Assembly (NCBI GenBank): GCA_041391365.1
Contig: JAWKOC010000001.1
Coordinates: 1-64,000, forward strand
Direction of reading: 5' to 3'
Source of the DNA: JAGRAX01 sp041391365
Lineage (GTDB): Bacteria > Bdellovibrionota_G > JALEGL01 > JAGRMV01
DNA length: 64,000 nt
The first letter of the stretch is position 1; each line of letters begins with the position of its first letter. A model generated the notes under the pieces. The model saw only the letters and a list, made by a program, of their open reading frames with translations. It had not been told where the DNA came from and searched no databases. Position numbers and translations under genes: made by a program. Below, one piece after another: positions 26,048 to 35,304 of this stretch.

Positions 26048-29000
26048 GGATACTATGCTACGAAAATCATATGTGACACAGCTATGGATGAGCACCGTGT
26101 TGGTTGCTCTTGTGGCTTGTGGTGGAAAAACTCCTCCCTCTTCTGTGGAGGATGCCCCGACTGTTTCTCCAGAGAATGCAGAAAATCTTTTTGATCAAGC
26201 TACGGTGGATCAAGGCCCTGGAAAATTGGTGGACATCTCCGTCAATGAAACGGATCAAAACTCCTTGGTCACGTTGGTGGGAACCAAACCCATGTCCCCA
26301 AATATTTTTCAGCTGACCGAGCCTGACCGGATCATTGTGGATTTGACCGATACCACCATTGGAGAAGTCGCTCCCTCGAAAGCGGTAAATGGAAAAATCG
26401 TTGGAGAGATCAAAGTCGAGCAGTTTGATGATGATCGAAGTTCTCTGAGTCGTGTAGAGATTTCCTTGAATCTTCCCTCAGAATATCAGGTTGTGACCGA
26501 TGGAAACTCTTTGAGTCTGCAAATCGGAAGTTTTGGTGCAACGGATTCTTTTGGTGATCAATTGGCTGAAAGTTTTGGTGTTGTTCCTACGCAGCAACCC
26601 GCGGAAGCCACTCCTCTTGAAGATCAAGTGTTTCCGGTAGGCGATGAATCTCCGATGGATGCCATGAGTCAACTGACACAAGAAGGTCAAAGCACAGGTG
26701 AAATTGCAGACATCAACGATTTTCAAGACCCTTTTGCGGCAAACTCCTCCGAGACCTCCTTTGATCAAACGGTAGGTTCCTTGGGAACTGCACCGGGTCA
26801 GCAAGCTAAAAAATTGGTGGACATCAATTATGGTCTTTCTGAAGAAGGTACAATCATTACCATCATGGGAGATGGGAACATCGAGAAATATGAACATTTC
26901 ATTTTGGAAGATCCCAAGAGGGTGGTGGTTGATTTTCCAGGATTGACCAATTCCTATCAGGGAGCCAATTCGGTTTCGATCAACACTGAGGAAGTGAAAG
27001 AAGTGCGGATTGGGGAAACCGAGGGAAATGTTCGGGTTGTATTGGATTTGAAAAATGCAGGGCAAACCCAGTATATGGTGGACCCTCTGAATTCAACTTT
27101 GATGATCACCATTCCTTCTGCAGCTGCAGTTGCATCGCTTGGAAAAAATCAACCTGCCCCTGTCGTGGAAGAGTCGGCTCCTGTTGTGATTGATGGATTT
27201 GGAGAAGATACTTTCGCTCAAGTTCCATCCTTGGAAGAAACCCAGCAGCAAGAAGTCGTATCACCGGAACCTGAAACGGGCACACTAGAATCTTTTGACT
27301 CTTTTCAAGATCCAGGGGCTCCAGTGTTTGATGTGGCCGCGGATACACCTGCTCCATCTGCAACCATCGATGCCGTCGCGTTTACGCAAACTCAAGATCA
27401 AACCAAGTCGAAGTTTACGATTTCGACCAACAATCCAAACACGGTCTATGACATTGTGGAATCTCCAAATGGGTTGAATCTTGTGGTTCGCAACTCCAAA
27501 CTTGGAAGTTCAATTCTTTCACGCCAGATCATCACACAAGAATTTGCAACTGCTGTGGATTCCATCAATCCATCTCATGACAAAAAAAGCAATGACACGA
27601 CCTTTGGTGTGGCCCTCAATAGCAATGTGAATTATCAAAGCTACAAAGAGGGAAACAACATTGTTCTAGAAGTCGACGTTCCTGCGGGTCAGGTGGCCAA
27701 AGTCAATGCTCCTGTGGGAGGAAGCGCTCCCACTGGAAATGAATTGGTGTTGGATGCGACCAGTTTGGGAGACAGCATCGCCAATGGAAACAAGTCTGTG
27801 GGCATTGGAGTAGAAGAACAAAAATTGGGTCTTGCTCCTGAGACGGTGAAAAAAGATTATCGGTACGTCAATGAGTCTTTCATGAGTGATTCTTTGGGAG
27901 ACGATACGCCATTGAGTCAAATGGGTGCGATTTTGTCTGGACAGCTCAATGGACGACAGTTTACCGGAAGAAAAATCTCTTTGGATTTCAAAGATGCAGA
28001 CATTCGAAGCATTTTTCGATTGATTTCTGACATTTCAAAATTCAACTTGATCATCTCAGATGATGTGTCTGGACGAGTCACGATTCGTTTGGATGATGTT
28101 CCTTGGGACCAAGCTTTTGCGATCATTTTGCAGAGCAAGGGACTTTGGTTTGAAAAGTATGGAAACATTGTTCGTGTTGCTCCAGCCAAAAAACTCCAAG
28201 AAGAAAAAGAAGCTGCTGCAGCTGCGGAACGAGCTACGCAAGCTGTGAAGCCCTTGGATATTTTGTTCAAACCCGTAAGTTTTGCCCAAGCAGCGACATT
28301 GACCAAGCAAGTTGGAACCATTCTTTCTGAGCGAGGGTCGGTGGATATTGATAGTCGAACCAATACGTTGATCATCAAAGACATTCGTGAAAATTTGGAC
28401 AAGGCTCGCAAGATGGTGGACATCTTGGATACACAGACCCCTCAAGTTAGCATTGAGGCCAGAATTGTGGAAGCCACGACCACATTTACACGATCGTTCG
28501 GGATCACATGGACAGGAAATACTCGGTTTACAGCTGCTACGGGAAATCCGACAGGGTTGTATTTCCCGAACTCTGTAGCCGTTACACCCTTTGCATTGAA
28601 CTTTCCGGTCGATGGAGGTTTCATCAACTCTACCGCAAACGTGAAACTTGGAAGTATCAACAACGTACTTGATTTGGATCTTGCGCTTGCGATTGGGGAG
28701 CAAAAAGGTTTCTCCAAGTTGATTTCAGCTCCAAAAGTAACTGTGCTTGACAATAAGCAGGCTACGATCACAGCTGGTTCGAGGATTCCATTTCTTACAC
28801 AAACAGCCAATGCCGGTTCAAACGTACGTTTTGAAAACGCAGCTACGTCTCTTTCGGTCACTCCACACATCACCAATGATGGTTCCATTTTGATGGACAT
28901 CACGGCGACACGAAACGAGCCGAACTTTGCACAGTTGGTGCAAGGTAACCCTCTGATCGATCAGCGGACTGCCATCACAGAGGTGTTGGTAAAAAGTGGA

Positions 29001-29201
29001 AACACAACCGTTTTGGGTGGGATTTACTCGACACGAACAGGTCGTTCGATCAGTCGATTCCCATTTTTGTCCAGCATTCCAATCTTTGGCGCGCTGTTTC
29101 GAAACTACGATAAGCAGCTTAGCCGAACGGAACTATTGATTTTCGTAACTCCAAGAATTGTTGGAGACGAAAGGGAGGCAATTCGTGATGTACGAGAATA
29201 A
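26040..29201 (+). CDS. pilQ: type IV pilus secretin PilQ (long, lipoprotein-like)
   Basis: Outer-membrane secretin through which the pilus passes; 1053 residues from ATG 26040. ATG 26055 may be the true start because it directly precedes a lipoprotein-type signal (TVLVALVAC then GGK). Three AMIN-type peptidoglycan-binding regions lie at about 60-150, 255-350 and 440-555, joined by acidic Pro/Gln-rich linkers. The secretin N0/STN domain is at about 640-720 (DFKDADIRSIFRLISDISK), an N1/NolW domain at about 735-800, and the secretin barrel at about 800-1040 (ending in LLIFVTPRIV). It is longer than most PilQ proteins because of the linkers and the third AMIN-like module. Overlaps pilP by 8 bases. 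Confidence 0.95.
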   Translation: MSEDTMLRKSYVTQLWMSTVLVALVACGGKTPPSSVEDAPTVSPENAENLFDQATVDQGPGKLVDISVNETDQNSLVTLVGTKPMSPNIFQLTEPDRIIVDLTDTTIGEVAPSKAVNGKIVGEIKVEQFDDDRSSLSRVEISLNLPSEYQVVTDGNSLSLQIGSFGATDSFGDQLAESFGVVPTQQPAEATPLEDQVFPVGDESPMDAMSQLTQEGQSTGEIADINDFQDPFAANSSETSFDQTVGSLGTAPGQQAKKLVDINYGLSEEGTIITIMGDGNIEKYEHFILEDPKRVVVDFPGLTNSYQGANSVSINTEEVKEVRIGETEGNVRVVLDLKNAGQTQYMVDPLNSTLMITIPSAAAVASLGKNQPAPVVEESAPVVIDGFGEDTFAQVPSLEETQQQEVVSPEPETGTLESFDSFQDPGAPVFDVAADTPAPSATIDAVAFTQTQDQTKSKFTISTNNPNTVYDIVESPNGLNLVVRNSKLGSSILSRQIITQEFATAVDSINPSHDKKSNDTTFGVALNSNVNYQSYKEGNNIVLEVDVPAGQVAKVNAPVGGSAPTGNELVLDATSLGDSIANGNKSVGIGVEEQKLGLAPETVKKDYRYVNESFMSDSLGDDTPLSQMGAILSGQLNGRQFTGRKISLDFKDADIRSIFRLISDISKFNLIISDDVSGRVTIRLDDVPWDQAFAIILQSKGLWFEKYGNIVRVAPAKKLQEEKEAAAAAERATQAVKPLDILFKPVSFAQAATLTKQVGTILSERGSVDIDSRTNTLIIKDIRENLDKARKMVDILDTQTPQVSIEARIVEATTTFTRSFGITWTGNTRFTAATGNPTGLYFPNSVAVTPFALNFPVDGGFINSTANVKLGSINNVLDLDLALAIGEQKGFSKLISAPKVTVLDNKQATITAGSRIPFLTQTANAGSNVRFENAATSLSVTPHITNDGSILMDITATRNEPNFAQLVQGNPLIDQRTAITEVLVKSGNTTVLGGIYSTRTGRSISRFPFLSSIPIFGALFRNYDKQLSRTELLIFVTPRIVGDEREAIRDVRE

Positions 29202-29724
29202 GAAAAAACATAACATCGGTCGAGCCGTGACTCTCACATCTTTGATCAAAGGTATTTTGATTGCGAGTATGATGGCTTGTAACTCTGGATTGGTAGGATT
29301 CAATGCTCCAGATTTGGCAACGGTAGAGTTTACTGTACCTACACAAAGCTTTCAACTGTCTTCGGGAGAGCTATTGGTCCGCATGGTTGCAAAAGTTAAT
29401 GTGGACATCGGTGTGGAAAGTGATGTGGAAGGTTCTTCAATCGTCAATGGAACCGCCAACAAAGTCTTTATTCTGATCGATTGTTTTGGGTGCAATTTGT
29501 ACACCAAGAGGTCTGGAGAGTCTGAGGCTGTTCCCGTGTATTCGCGTATTCAGTTGGAACAGGACGGAGTCATCGAAGCCCAAACCAACGCCCAAGGATT
29601 GTATGATTTTGTTGCAGGATTTTCTGCTCCTGCCCCTGACGACAACTATACAACCACGATACGAGCTGATATAGGTGTATCTACCGGACAGGCTACGGTT
29701 TCCGTATCCAATCCGGTAGATTGA
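29188..29724 (+). CDS. putative lipoprotein downstream of pilQ
   Basis: Protein of 178 residues that I do not recognise. ATG 29188 is chosen because GGGAGG lies at about 29173-29178; it overlaps the end of pilQ by 14 bases. The signal peptide ends in lipobox IASMMAC followed by NSG. The mature part is beta-rich and resembles an Ig-like/bacterial carboxypeptidase-regulatory fold, with a CFGC pair in the middle. Its position inside the pil operon suggests a pilus-linked envelope role, possibly a pilotin-like or peptidoglycan-side partner of PilQ, though no pilotin TPR is seen here. Confidence 0.7.
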   Translation: MYENKKKHNIGRAVTLTSLIKGILIASMMACNSGLVGFNAPDLATVEFTVPTQSFQLSSGELLVRMVAKVNVDIGVESDVEGSSIVNGTANKVFILIDCFGCNLYTKRSGESEAVPVYSRIQLEQDGVIEAQTNAQGLYDFVAGFSAPAPDDNYTTTIRADIGVSTGQATVSVSNPVD

Positions 29725-29726
29725 CC

Positions 29727-30386
29727 ATGACCGAAGATCAGCAAAGACAACATTCCTTCGAAAAAGAACTTCGCCTGGATCCAAAATCCAGGGTTTTTGT
29801 GGAGTTGGGAGAAATGTATCGAACCCAAGGGCTCTATGAAAAAGCCATTGCGGTTCTAACACGAGGTCTCAGCTATCATCCATTGCTTTCTCCGGCTAGG
29901 CTTTCATTGGGGAGGACTTATTTTGAAAATGGTCAGCCTGATCAAGCTCAAGAACAGTTGGAAGAGTTTTTGGACGTTGTGCCAGAACATTTGCTTGCCA
30001 ACAAAATGCTCGCCAAGATTTATCTTTCCAAATCCATGATGGAAGAAGCGCAAGACTGTATCGCGCAGATATTGCTCGTGGATCCTCACGATCGGTTTGC
30101 TCGTCGGCAAATGCAGGGCATGAAACCTCGATTTGAACAAGAGGACGAACCTGTGTTTGAGCCTAAAACTTCGGAAGCGTCCATGAGCAAAACCATGCAG
30201 CAAATTTATCAGGCGCAGCGGGAGTTTGATGATGAAGCCGAAACAGAGCCGAAAATTGAATTGGATTTTGGACCGAGGGATTTTTCTCGGGGACCTTCCA
30301 TAGAGGATTCTGTGGATTCAGATCCAGCGTTTGAGTTGGAGCGCCTGCTTCAAAAGATTCGATCTCGTCGAAGAAATGTGGTGTGA
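29727..30386 (+). CDS. TPR protein of the pil operon
   Basis: Protein of 219 residues with three or four TPR units in the first 140 residues (PKSRVFVELGEMYRTQGLYE, LSPARLSLGRTYFENGQPDQ, LLANKMLAKIYLSKSMMEEA), then an acidic tail. No signal peptide is visible, so it is probably cytoplasmic. ATG 29727 is used; TTG 29721, overlapping the previous stop, is an alternative. It overlaps the roadblock gene as GTGA. TPR plus roadblock next to pilM-Q resembles the polarity/motility regulators of gliding deltaproteobacteria, but the link is inference. Confidence 0.75.
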   Translation: MTEDQQRQHSFEKELRLDPKSRVFVELGEMYRTQGLYEKAIAVLTRGLSYHPLLSPARLSLGRTYFENGQPDQAQEQLEEFLDVVPEHLLANKMLAKIYLSKSMMEEAQDCIAQILLVDPHDRFARRQMQGMKPRFEQEDEPVFEPKTSEASMSKTMQQIYQAQREFDDEAETEPKIELDFGPRDFSRGPSIEDSVDSDPAFELERLLQKIRSRRRNVV

Positions 30387-30748
30387 TCGTGAGAGCTTTT
30401 CTTCAAAAACTTTTATTGAGTATTGATGGTGGGCAGTCATTGATTGTCATGGGCATGGACGGGCTTTTGCTGGATGAGGCCATCAAAACCCCATCTGGAG
30501 AATCTCTTCATCAAGCATCGGTAGAATATTGTCAGGTTCTCAAAGAAACCATGAAGGTCGGTGTGGAAAATGGCATTGGCCAGCTCAAAGATAGCTTGTC
30601 ACACTTTGAAAATTCGTCGTTGATTGTCAAAATTGTTACGCCCGAATATTTCGTGGCCTTGCTTTTGTCCAGCGAAGATGGCCAAGTTGGGAAAGCGCGT
30701 TATCAGCTTGAAAAAAATCTTCCCCTCCTGCGTAAACATCTAGTATAG
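30383..30748 (+). CDS. roadblock/LC7-domain protein (MglB-like)
   Basis: Protein of 121 residues from GTG 30383, overlapping the previous stop as GTGA. The sequence matches the roadblock/LC7 fold: a short helix, then SLIVMGMDGLLLDEA (the usual hxxxDGxxl strand), a long central helix, and SSLIVKIVTPEYFVALLLSS followed by GKARYQLEKNLPLL. Bacterial roadblock proteins are often GTPase-activating partners of MglA-type GTPases controlling polarity and type IV pilus motility. No MglA is in the window. It lies between pilus genes and accB. Confidence 0.82.
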   Translation: MIVRAFLQKLLLSIDGGQSLIVMGMDGLLLDEAIKTPSGESLHQASVEYCQVLKETMKVGVENGIGQLKDSLSHFENSSLIVKIVTPEYFVALLLSSEDGQVGKARYQLEKNLPLLRKHLV

Positions 30749-30757
30749 GTACAGTCA

Positions 30758-31240
30758 ATGAATATCAAAGAACTCAAAGAGCTGTTTAAGCTCGTGGAAA
30801 AGTTTGCGTTCAACGAAGTAGAGATCGTGGAAGGGGACTTCAAGGTTCGTATCGAAAAGGGCATGGGACATAGATCTGTCGCGACCTCGGTCCATGACAT
30901 CGAAGGCATGGGTGGAATGGATCATGGATATTCTCACGACTATACTTCTTCGGTTCAAGGGTCTATGGCCTCGATGGAAACCGAACAAGAGATTGTTGAA
31001 GGAGAGATTGTCACTTCGCCATTTGTGGGAACGTTTTATCGAGCACCATCGCCAGATTCTCCATCCTTTGTGGAAGTTGGACAACAGGTACAAAAAGGAC
31101 AATCTTTGTGCATTGTCGAAGCCATGAAGCTCATGAACGAAATTGAGTCCGAAGTTTCTGGAAAAGTGGTAGAAATTTATATTGAAAATGGCCAGGGTGT
31201 AGAATTCGGAGAAAAACTTTTCCGAATCGTTTCAAATTAG
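30758..31240 (+). CDS. accB: acetyl-CoA carboxylase biotin carboxyl carrier protein
   Basis: Carries the biotin that shuttles CO2 in the first step of fatty-acid synthesis; 160 residues. The N-terminal helix (NIKELKELFKLVEKFAFNEV) is family-typical. A Gly/Met/Ser-rich linker follows, then the biotinyl domain with the biotinylation motif EAMKLMNEIES. Next gene accC, 9 bases downstream, completes the biotin carboxylase pair. Being at the end of the pil run is unusual and may reflect read-through transcription. Confidence 0.97.
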   Translation: MNIKELKELFKLVEKFAFNEVEIVEGDFKVRIEKGMGHRSVATSVHDIEGMGGMDHGYSHDYTSSVQGSMASMETEQEIVEGEIVTSPFVGTFYRAPSPDSPSFVEVGQQVQKGQSLCIVEAMKLMNEIESEVSGKVVEIYIENGQGVEFGEKLFRIVSN

Positions 31241-31249
31241 GTCTTTTTT

Positions 31250-32596
31250 ATGTTTCAGAAAATTCTGATCGCAAATCGGGGGGAGATCGCTCTTCGAATC
31301 ATTCGAGCCTGTCGAGAAATGGGGATCGCAACGGTTGCGGTCCATTCGAATGTCGACAGTGAATCCCTACATGTAAAAATGGCTGATGAGTCCGTGTGCA
31401 TCGGACCTGCCAAAGCTCAAGAAAGTTATCTGTCTGTTCCAAGTATTTTGAGTGCGGCTGAGATCACCGGCGCAGATGCGATTCACCCTGGGTATGGTTT
31501 CTTGGCCGAAAATGCCGATTTTGCAGAAGTCTGTCGAAAATGTGACCTGGTATTTATTGGTCCAAGTTCCAACAATATTCGAAAAATGGGTGACAAGATC
31601 AAAGCCAGAAACACCATGAGAGAACTGGGACTCAAACTTTTGCCCAGCGTTCAAGCTACGACCAAGTCCAAAGGCATTTCGCAGAAGGCGATGGAGGAGA
31701 TCGGATTCCCTTTGATCATCAAAGCTTCTGCGGGTGGCGGAGGCAAGGGAATCAAAATTGTTCACAGCGAATCGGAATTTCGTGAAAAAGTCCGAACCGT
31801 TCAGGCTGAGGCCAAGGCTGCTTTCGGAGACCCAACCATTTATATCGAAAAGTATTTGAACAACGCCAGACACATTGAGTTTCAGGTGGCTGCGGATCTG
31901 ATGGGAAACGTGATTTGTTTTGGTGAAAGAGATTGCTCCATCCAAAGACGTCACCAGAAGATTTTTGAGGAGACCCACTCGCCAGCGCTTACTCCAGAGA
32001 TTCGATCTCGGATGCAGGAAACGGTGATCGAAGCGACCCAAAAACTTGGATACGAAAATGTGGGTACGTTGGAGTTTTTGATGGGGGATGATGGCGAATT
32101 CTATTTTCTCGAGATGAACACACGCATTCAAGTCGAACATCCCATCACGGAAGAAGTCTATGACATCGATTTGATCAAAATGCAGATTCAGCTGGCCATG
32201 GGTGAAAAGCTGTCCATTTCTCAAGGAGACTTGTCTCCTCGCGGACATGCCTTTGAATGGAGAATCAATGCGGAAGACTCCAAAACTTTTTTCCCTAGTT
32301 CTGGAACCATTGACTCTTTGCATTTTCCTGGAGGAAGGGGTGTGAGGGTGGATTCGGGGATTTATCAGGGAGCACAGATTTCACCTCATTATGACTCGAT
32401 GATTGGAAAACTGGTGATCCGAGCAGCTACGCGCATGGAAGCCATTGAAAAAAGCAGGATGGCCCTGGCAGAGTTTCAATTGGAGGGGGTATCCACAAAC
32501 ATCGCGCTTCACAAACGCATCCTGGATGATCCAAATTTCATTCAGGGGGAGTATTCTACGCACTTTCTTCCCAACATGCTGGAATCAAAACAATAA
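31250..32596 (+). CDS. accC: acetyl-CoA carboxylase biotin carboxylase subunit
   Basis: ATP-grasp enzyme that carboxylates biotin on AccB; 448 residues, the usual length. The N-terminus KILIANRGEIALRIIRACRE, the glycine-rich ATP loop KASAGGGGKGIKIV and the catalytic EMNTRIQVEHPITEEV segment are all intact. The carboxyltransferase genes accA and accD are not in the window. About 215 bases with no supported gene or clear terminator follow before the next TPR gene. Confidence 0.97.
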   Translation: MFQKILIANRGEIALRIIRACREMGIATVAVHSNVDSESLHVKMADESVCIGPAKAQESYLSVPSILSAAEITGADAIHPGYGFLAENADFAEVCRKCDLVFIGPSSNNIRKMGDKIKARNTMRELGLKLLPSVQATTKSKGISQKAMEEIGFPLIIKASAGGGGKGIKIVHSESEFREKVRTVQAEAKAAFGDPTIYIEKYLNNARHIEFQVAADLMGNVICFGERDCSIQRRHQKIFEETHSPALTPEIRSRMQETVIEATQKLGYENVGTLEFLMGDDGEFYFLEMNTRIQVEHPITEEVYDIDLIKMQIQLAMGEKLSISQGDLSPRGHAFEWRINAEDSKTFFPSSGTIDSLHFPGGRGVRVDSGIYQGAQISPHYDSMIGKLVIRAATRMEAIEKSRMALAEFQLEGVSTNIALHKRILDDPNFIQGEYSTHFLPNMLESKQ

Positions 32597-32811
32597 TTTT
32601 TAAATATTCCAGTTAACTATAGTTGGCAAATATGAGAAAATGGTTACAAGGACAGAGTCCTGAATGCTGTTTGGCCCTTCCACCGGAACCCAGGTTCCAA
32701 AGGCCCAAAACTCCAAAGGCTGTCAGTCATTTACCCAGAAACCTATTGACTCGGTTCTTTCTTCTTGTGATTGAAGGAGGATACGATAGATCGGCTTGCA
32801 GAGGTTGAACC

Positions 32812-35304
32812 TTGAACAAGAACAAAGAACTCGCAAAAGCTCAAAAGCTACTCCAAAAAAACAAGTACAAAGAAGCGGTCGAAGTCTATCAAAAAATCGT
32901 TCAACATGAACCCAGTGATGTCCGAACTTGGATGAAAAAAGGTGAGCTAGAAGCTCGCATTGGCATGCAGGACGAAGCCAAACAGTCGTATGAAACGGTC
33001 GCGAAACAATACACACGAGAGGGCTTTTATCTCAAAGCTGTTGCGGTCTACAAAAAAATCTTCAAATTGGATCCCACTAGCGTGCACTACCATATGCAGC
33101 TTGCGGAACTTTACACCAAACTTGGTTTGGAAAATGAAGCGAAAAAAAACTACGTCATCATTGCAGACTACTATCTCAAGAAAGGGATGCGAGAGAACTA
33201 CATTGAGATTCTCATGAAAATGATTGAGTTGGATCCAAGCAACTCAGAATATCGAATCCGTCTTGCTGAAAATTATGCAAATTTCGGCCAACTTAAAAGT
33301 GCGATCAAAGAGTTTCAAGTCGTCACCGCCAGTCTGATCAAACGCAATGACATTGAAGGTCTGGGGCTTTTGCAAGAAAAAATCATGAACCTGGATGTTC
33401 AAGACAACGACATCCAATATGCAATTGTCAGCGACTTTTTGCAAAACAACGAGCCCAAAGCTGCGTTGGTGATTTTGCAAAAATTGTATCATTTGGACAA
33501 CGACAATCCCAAAATTCTTAAATATTTGGGAAAATGTTTCGAGCATCTCAAACAACCCGAAAAGGCAAAATCAGTGTATCGAGAGCTTCTGAGTGTATTG
33601 GAAGCAAGAGGTCAAGATGGTTCACAAAGGGAAATTCAAACTCGCTTGGAAGCTTTGGAAAAGGAATTTCCAAATGCTGCTCAAAAAATAGCAAAGCCTG
33701 TAGTCCGAGAACCCGTTCGATCTGACACCAGTGTGATCAAAAGAGTGATTACCACGACCCAATCCAAAGCCCCAAAAAAACCAACCTCTTCCAAACTGTC
33801 TTCAGATATCGTCGAGAAGCCTTTTTTGAAATCAGCACCAGCAGCTTCTTCCCCAAAAGGCCCTCAGCACATAAGGGTTAGTCCTTTAGAACCGGTAGAA
33901 TCCCCCAAGGTCGTCAAACCCAAAGAGCCTATTCAGTCGATGAAGGATATCGGAGACATTGAGATTGATGATGATTTTATGGCAGACTTGAATTTGCAAA
34001 GATCAAGTCCAATTGAAATTGATCAGGAACTCAATCTTGATGATTTGTCGTTTGAAATTGGTGATATTTCGGAGGCGATTGCTGCGGAAAAAACAGGCTT
34101 GGAAAGTAAGGTTGTCTCCAAAAAAGCAGACAAGAAATCAAAAAAAGAAGTCAGCGAAGTTAGTGCAGAATTTGAAGAAATTAGTTTGGATCTTGGACCA
34201 GAGGATGAATTTTTTCTTGAAGAAAGTCATGCTTCTCCTCACGATGAAAGAACCAAGGAGCAAGACTATGAAGATCTCCATTCAAGGTTGGATGGTTTTA
34301 CTCTTTCAAGCCCAGGACTCAATGTAGATGAGTCGAGTTTGGATCATTTTGAAAGCGACGTAGAAGTTAGTTTTGCTTCTTCCATTCAATCTGGTCAAAA
34401 ACAGAAAGAAGAAAGATCTTCTTTGTCGATGGATGATGTTTCTGATTTGTATGATTTTTCGGAAGGTGCTGATTCTTCTTTTGAATCTTTTTCTCTTGAT
34501 CGGGAAGAAGAGCCTTTTGCCCGATTTTCTCTTGAGGATCAGCCTGAAAATGCATCGGAAGTGAAAGCTGTCAGGGTAGATGACAACGAAAGCTCTGCTC
34601 AGGTATCTCGTTCATTTATTGATGAAAACAGTCTCAATATTCGAGAAGACAGTCAGCCACAGATGGTGGACGAAGGTTTTTCATTGTTTGATCTGTCAGA
34701 AGAACTCAAGCAAGAAATTCTTCAATTGGAAAGTCGATTGGAAGAAAGTCGAGCTAGCTACGATGAAGAGTACTTGAGTCCTGAAGAAGTGATCCTTGAA
34801 TTCAAAAAGGGAATTGCCAAGACGGTCCCTAAAGATGATTATCAAACACATTACAATCTGGGGATCGCATACAAAGAAATGGGACTTTTGGATGAAGCCA
34901 TATCGGAGTTTGAAATAGCGCGGGAAGATCCCAACGTTCAGTTGGATGCCTCTTCGATGATCGGACTATGTTTGGCGGCAAAGAAAGAATTTTCAAAAGC
35001 CATCAAGCTGTATGAGTATACCTTGAAATCGCTACCGACAATCAAGAACGTAAAAGCTTTGGGTCTGTGCTATGAGTTGGCTGAATGTTACATCGGTGCA
35101 GGAAGACATCATGAGGCTTATGCGCTTTTTGTGAAAATTACAAAAATTGACCCTGCCTATCGAGACTGCAAGAAGAGAGTCCGAGAGTTGGAATTCAGTT
35201 TGGGTATTTCCCAAGGTGAATTGGATCCAAAAGTTGAAAACAAGGAAAATGTTGTCGAGATTTCTGATCGCAAAAAAGACAAAGACAAAATCTCGTTTTT
35301 TTAG
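32812..35304 (+). CDS. large TPR scaffold protein with disordered acidic centre
   Basis: Protein of 830 residues. Start TTG 32812 is preceded by AGAGG and by an in-frame TGA six bases before it, so no upstream start exists. Six or so TPRs occupy about residues 1-230 (KYKEAVEVYQKIVQHEPSDV, GFYLKAVAVYKKIFKLDPTS). A long acidic Ser/Glu-rich, probably disordered region spans about 290-650. Two more TPRs lie near the C-terminus (HYNLGIAYKEMGLLDEAISE). No signal peptide. The design resembles other TPR proteins of this window but the function is unknown. Its stop overlaps that of the convergent TauE-type gene. Confidence 0.82.
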   Translation: MNKNKELAKAQKLLQKNKYKEAVEVYQKIVQHEPSDVRTWMKKGELEARIGMQDEAKQSYETVAKQYTREGFYLKAVAVYKKIFKLDPTSVHYHMQLAELYTKLGLENEAKKNYVIIADYYLKKGMRENYIEILMKMIELDPSNSEYRIRLAENYANFGQLKSAIKEFQVVTASLIKRNDIEGLGLLQEKIMNLDVQDNDIQYAIVSDFLQNNEPKAALVILQKLYHLDNDNPKILKYLGKCFEHLKQPEKAKSVYRELLSVLEARGQDGSQREIQTRLEALEKEFPNAAQKIAKPVVREPVRSDTSVIKRVITTTQSKAPKKPTSSKLSSDIVEKPFLKSAPAASSPKGPQHIRVSPLEPVESPKVVKPKEPIQSMKDIGDIEIDDDFMADLNLQRSSPIEIDQELNLDDLSFEIGDISEAIAAEKTGLESKVVSKKADKKSKKEVSEVSAEFEEISLDLGPEDEFFLEESHASPHDERTKEQDYEDLHSRLDGFTLSSPGLNVDESSLDHFESDVEVSFASSIQSGQKQKEERSSLSMDDVSDLYDFSEGADSSFESFSLDREEEPFARFSLEDQPENASEVKAVRVDDNESSAQVSRSFIDENSLNIREDSQPQMVDEGFSLFDLSEELKQEILQLESRLEESRASYDEEYLSPEEVILEFKKGIAKTVPKDDYQTHYNLGIAYKEMGLLDEAISEFEIAREDPNVQLDASSMIGLCLAAKKEFSKAIKLYEYTLKSLPTIKNVKALGLCYELAECYIGAGRHHEAYALFVKITKIDPAYRDCKKRVRELEFSLGISQGELDPKVENKENVVEISDRKKDKDKISFF

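Noticed and set aside
32623..32808. 61-codon ORF between accC and the TPR gene
   Set aside because: Low-quality composition (Pro/Arg-rich), no ribosome site and no recognisable domain; the gap is better left as non-coding.
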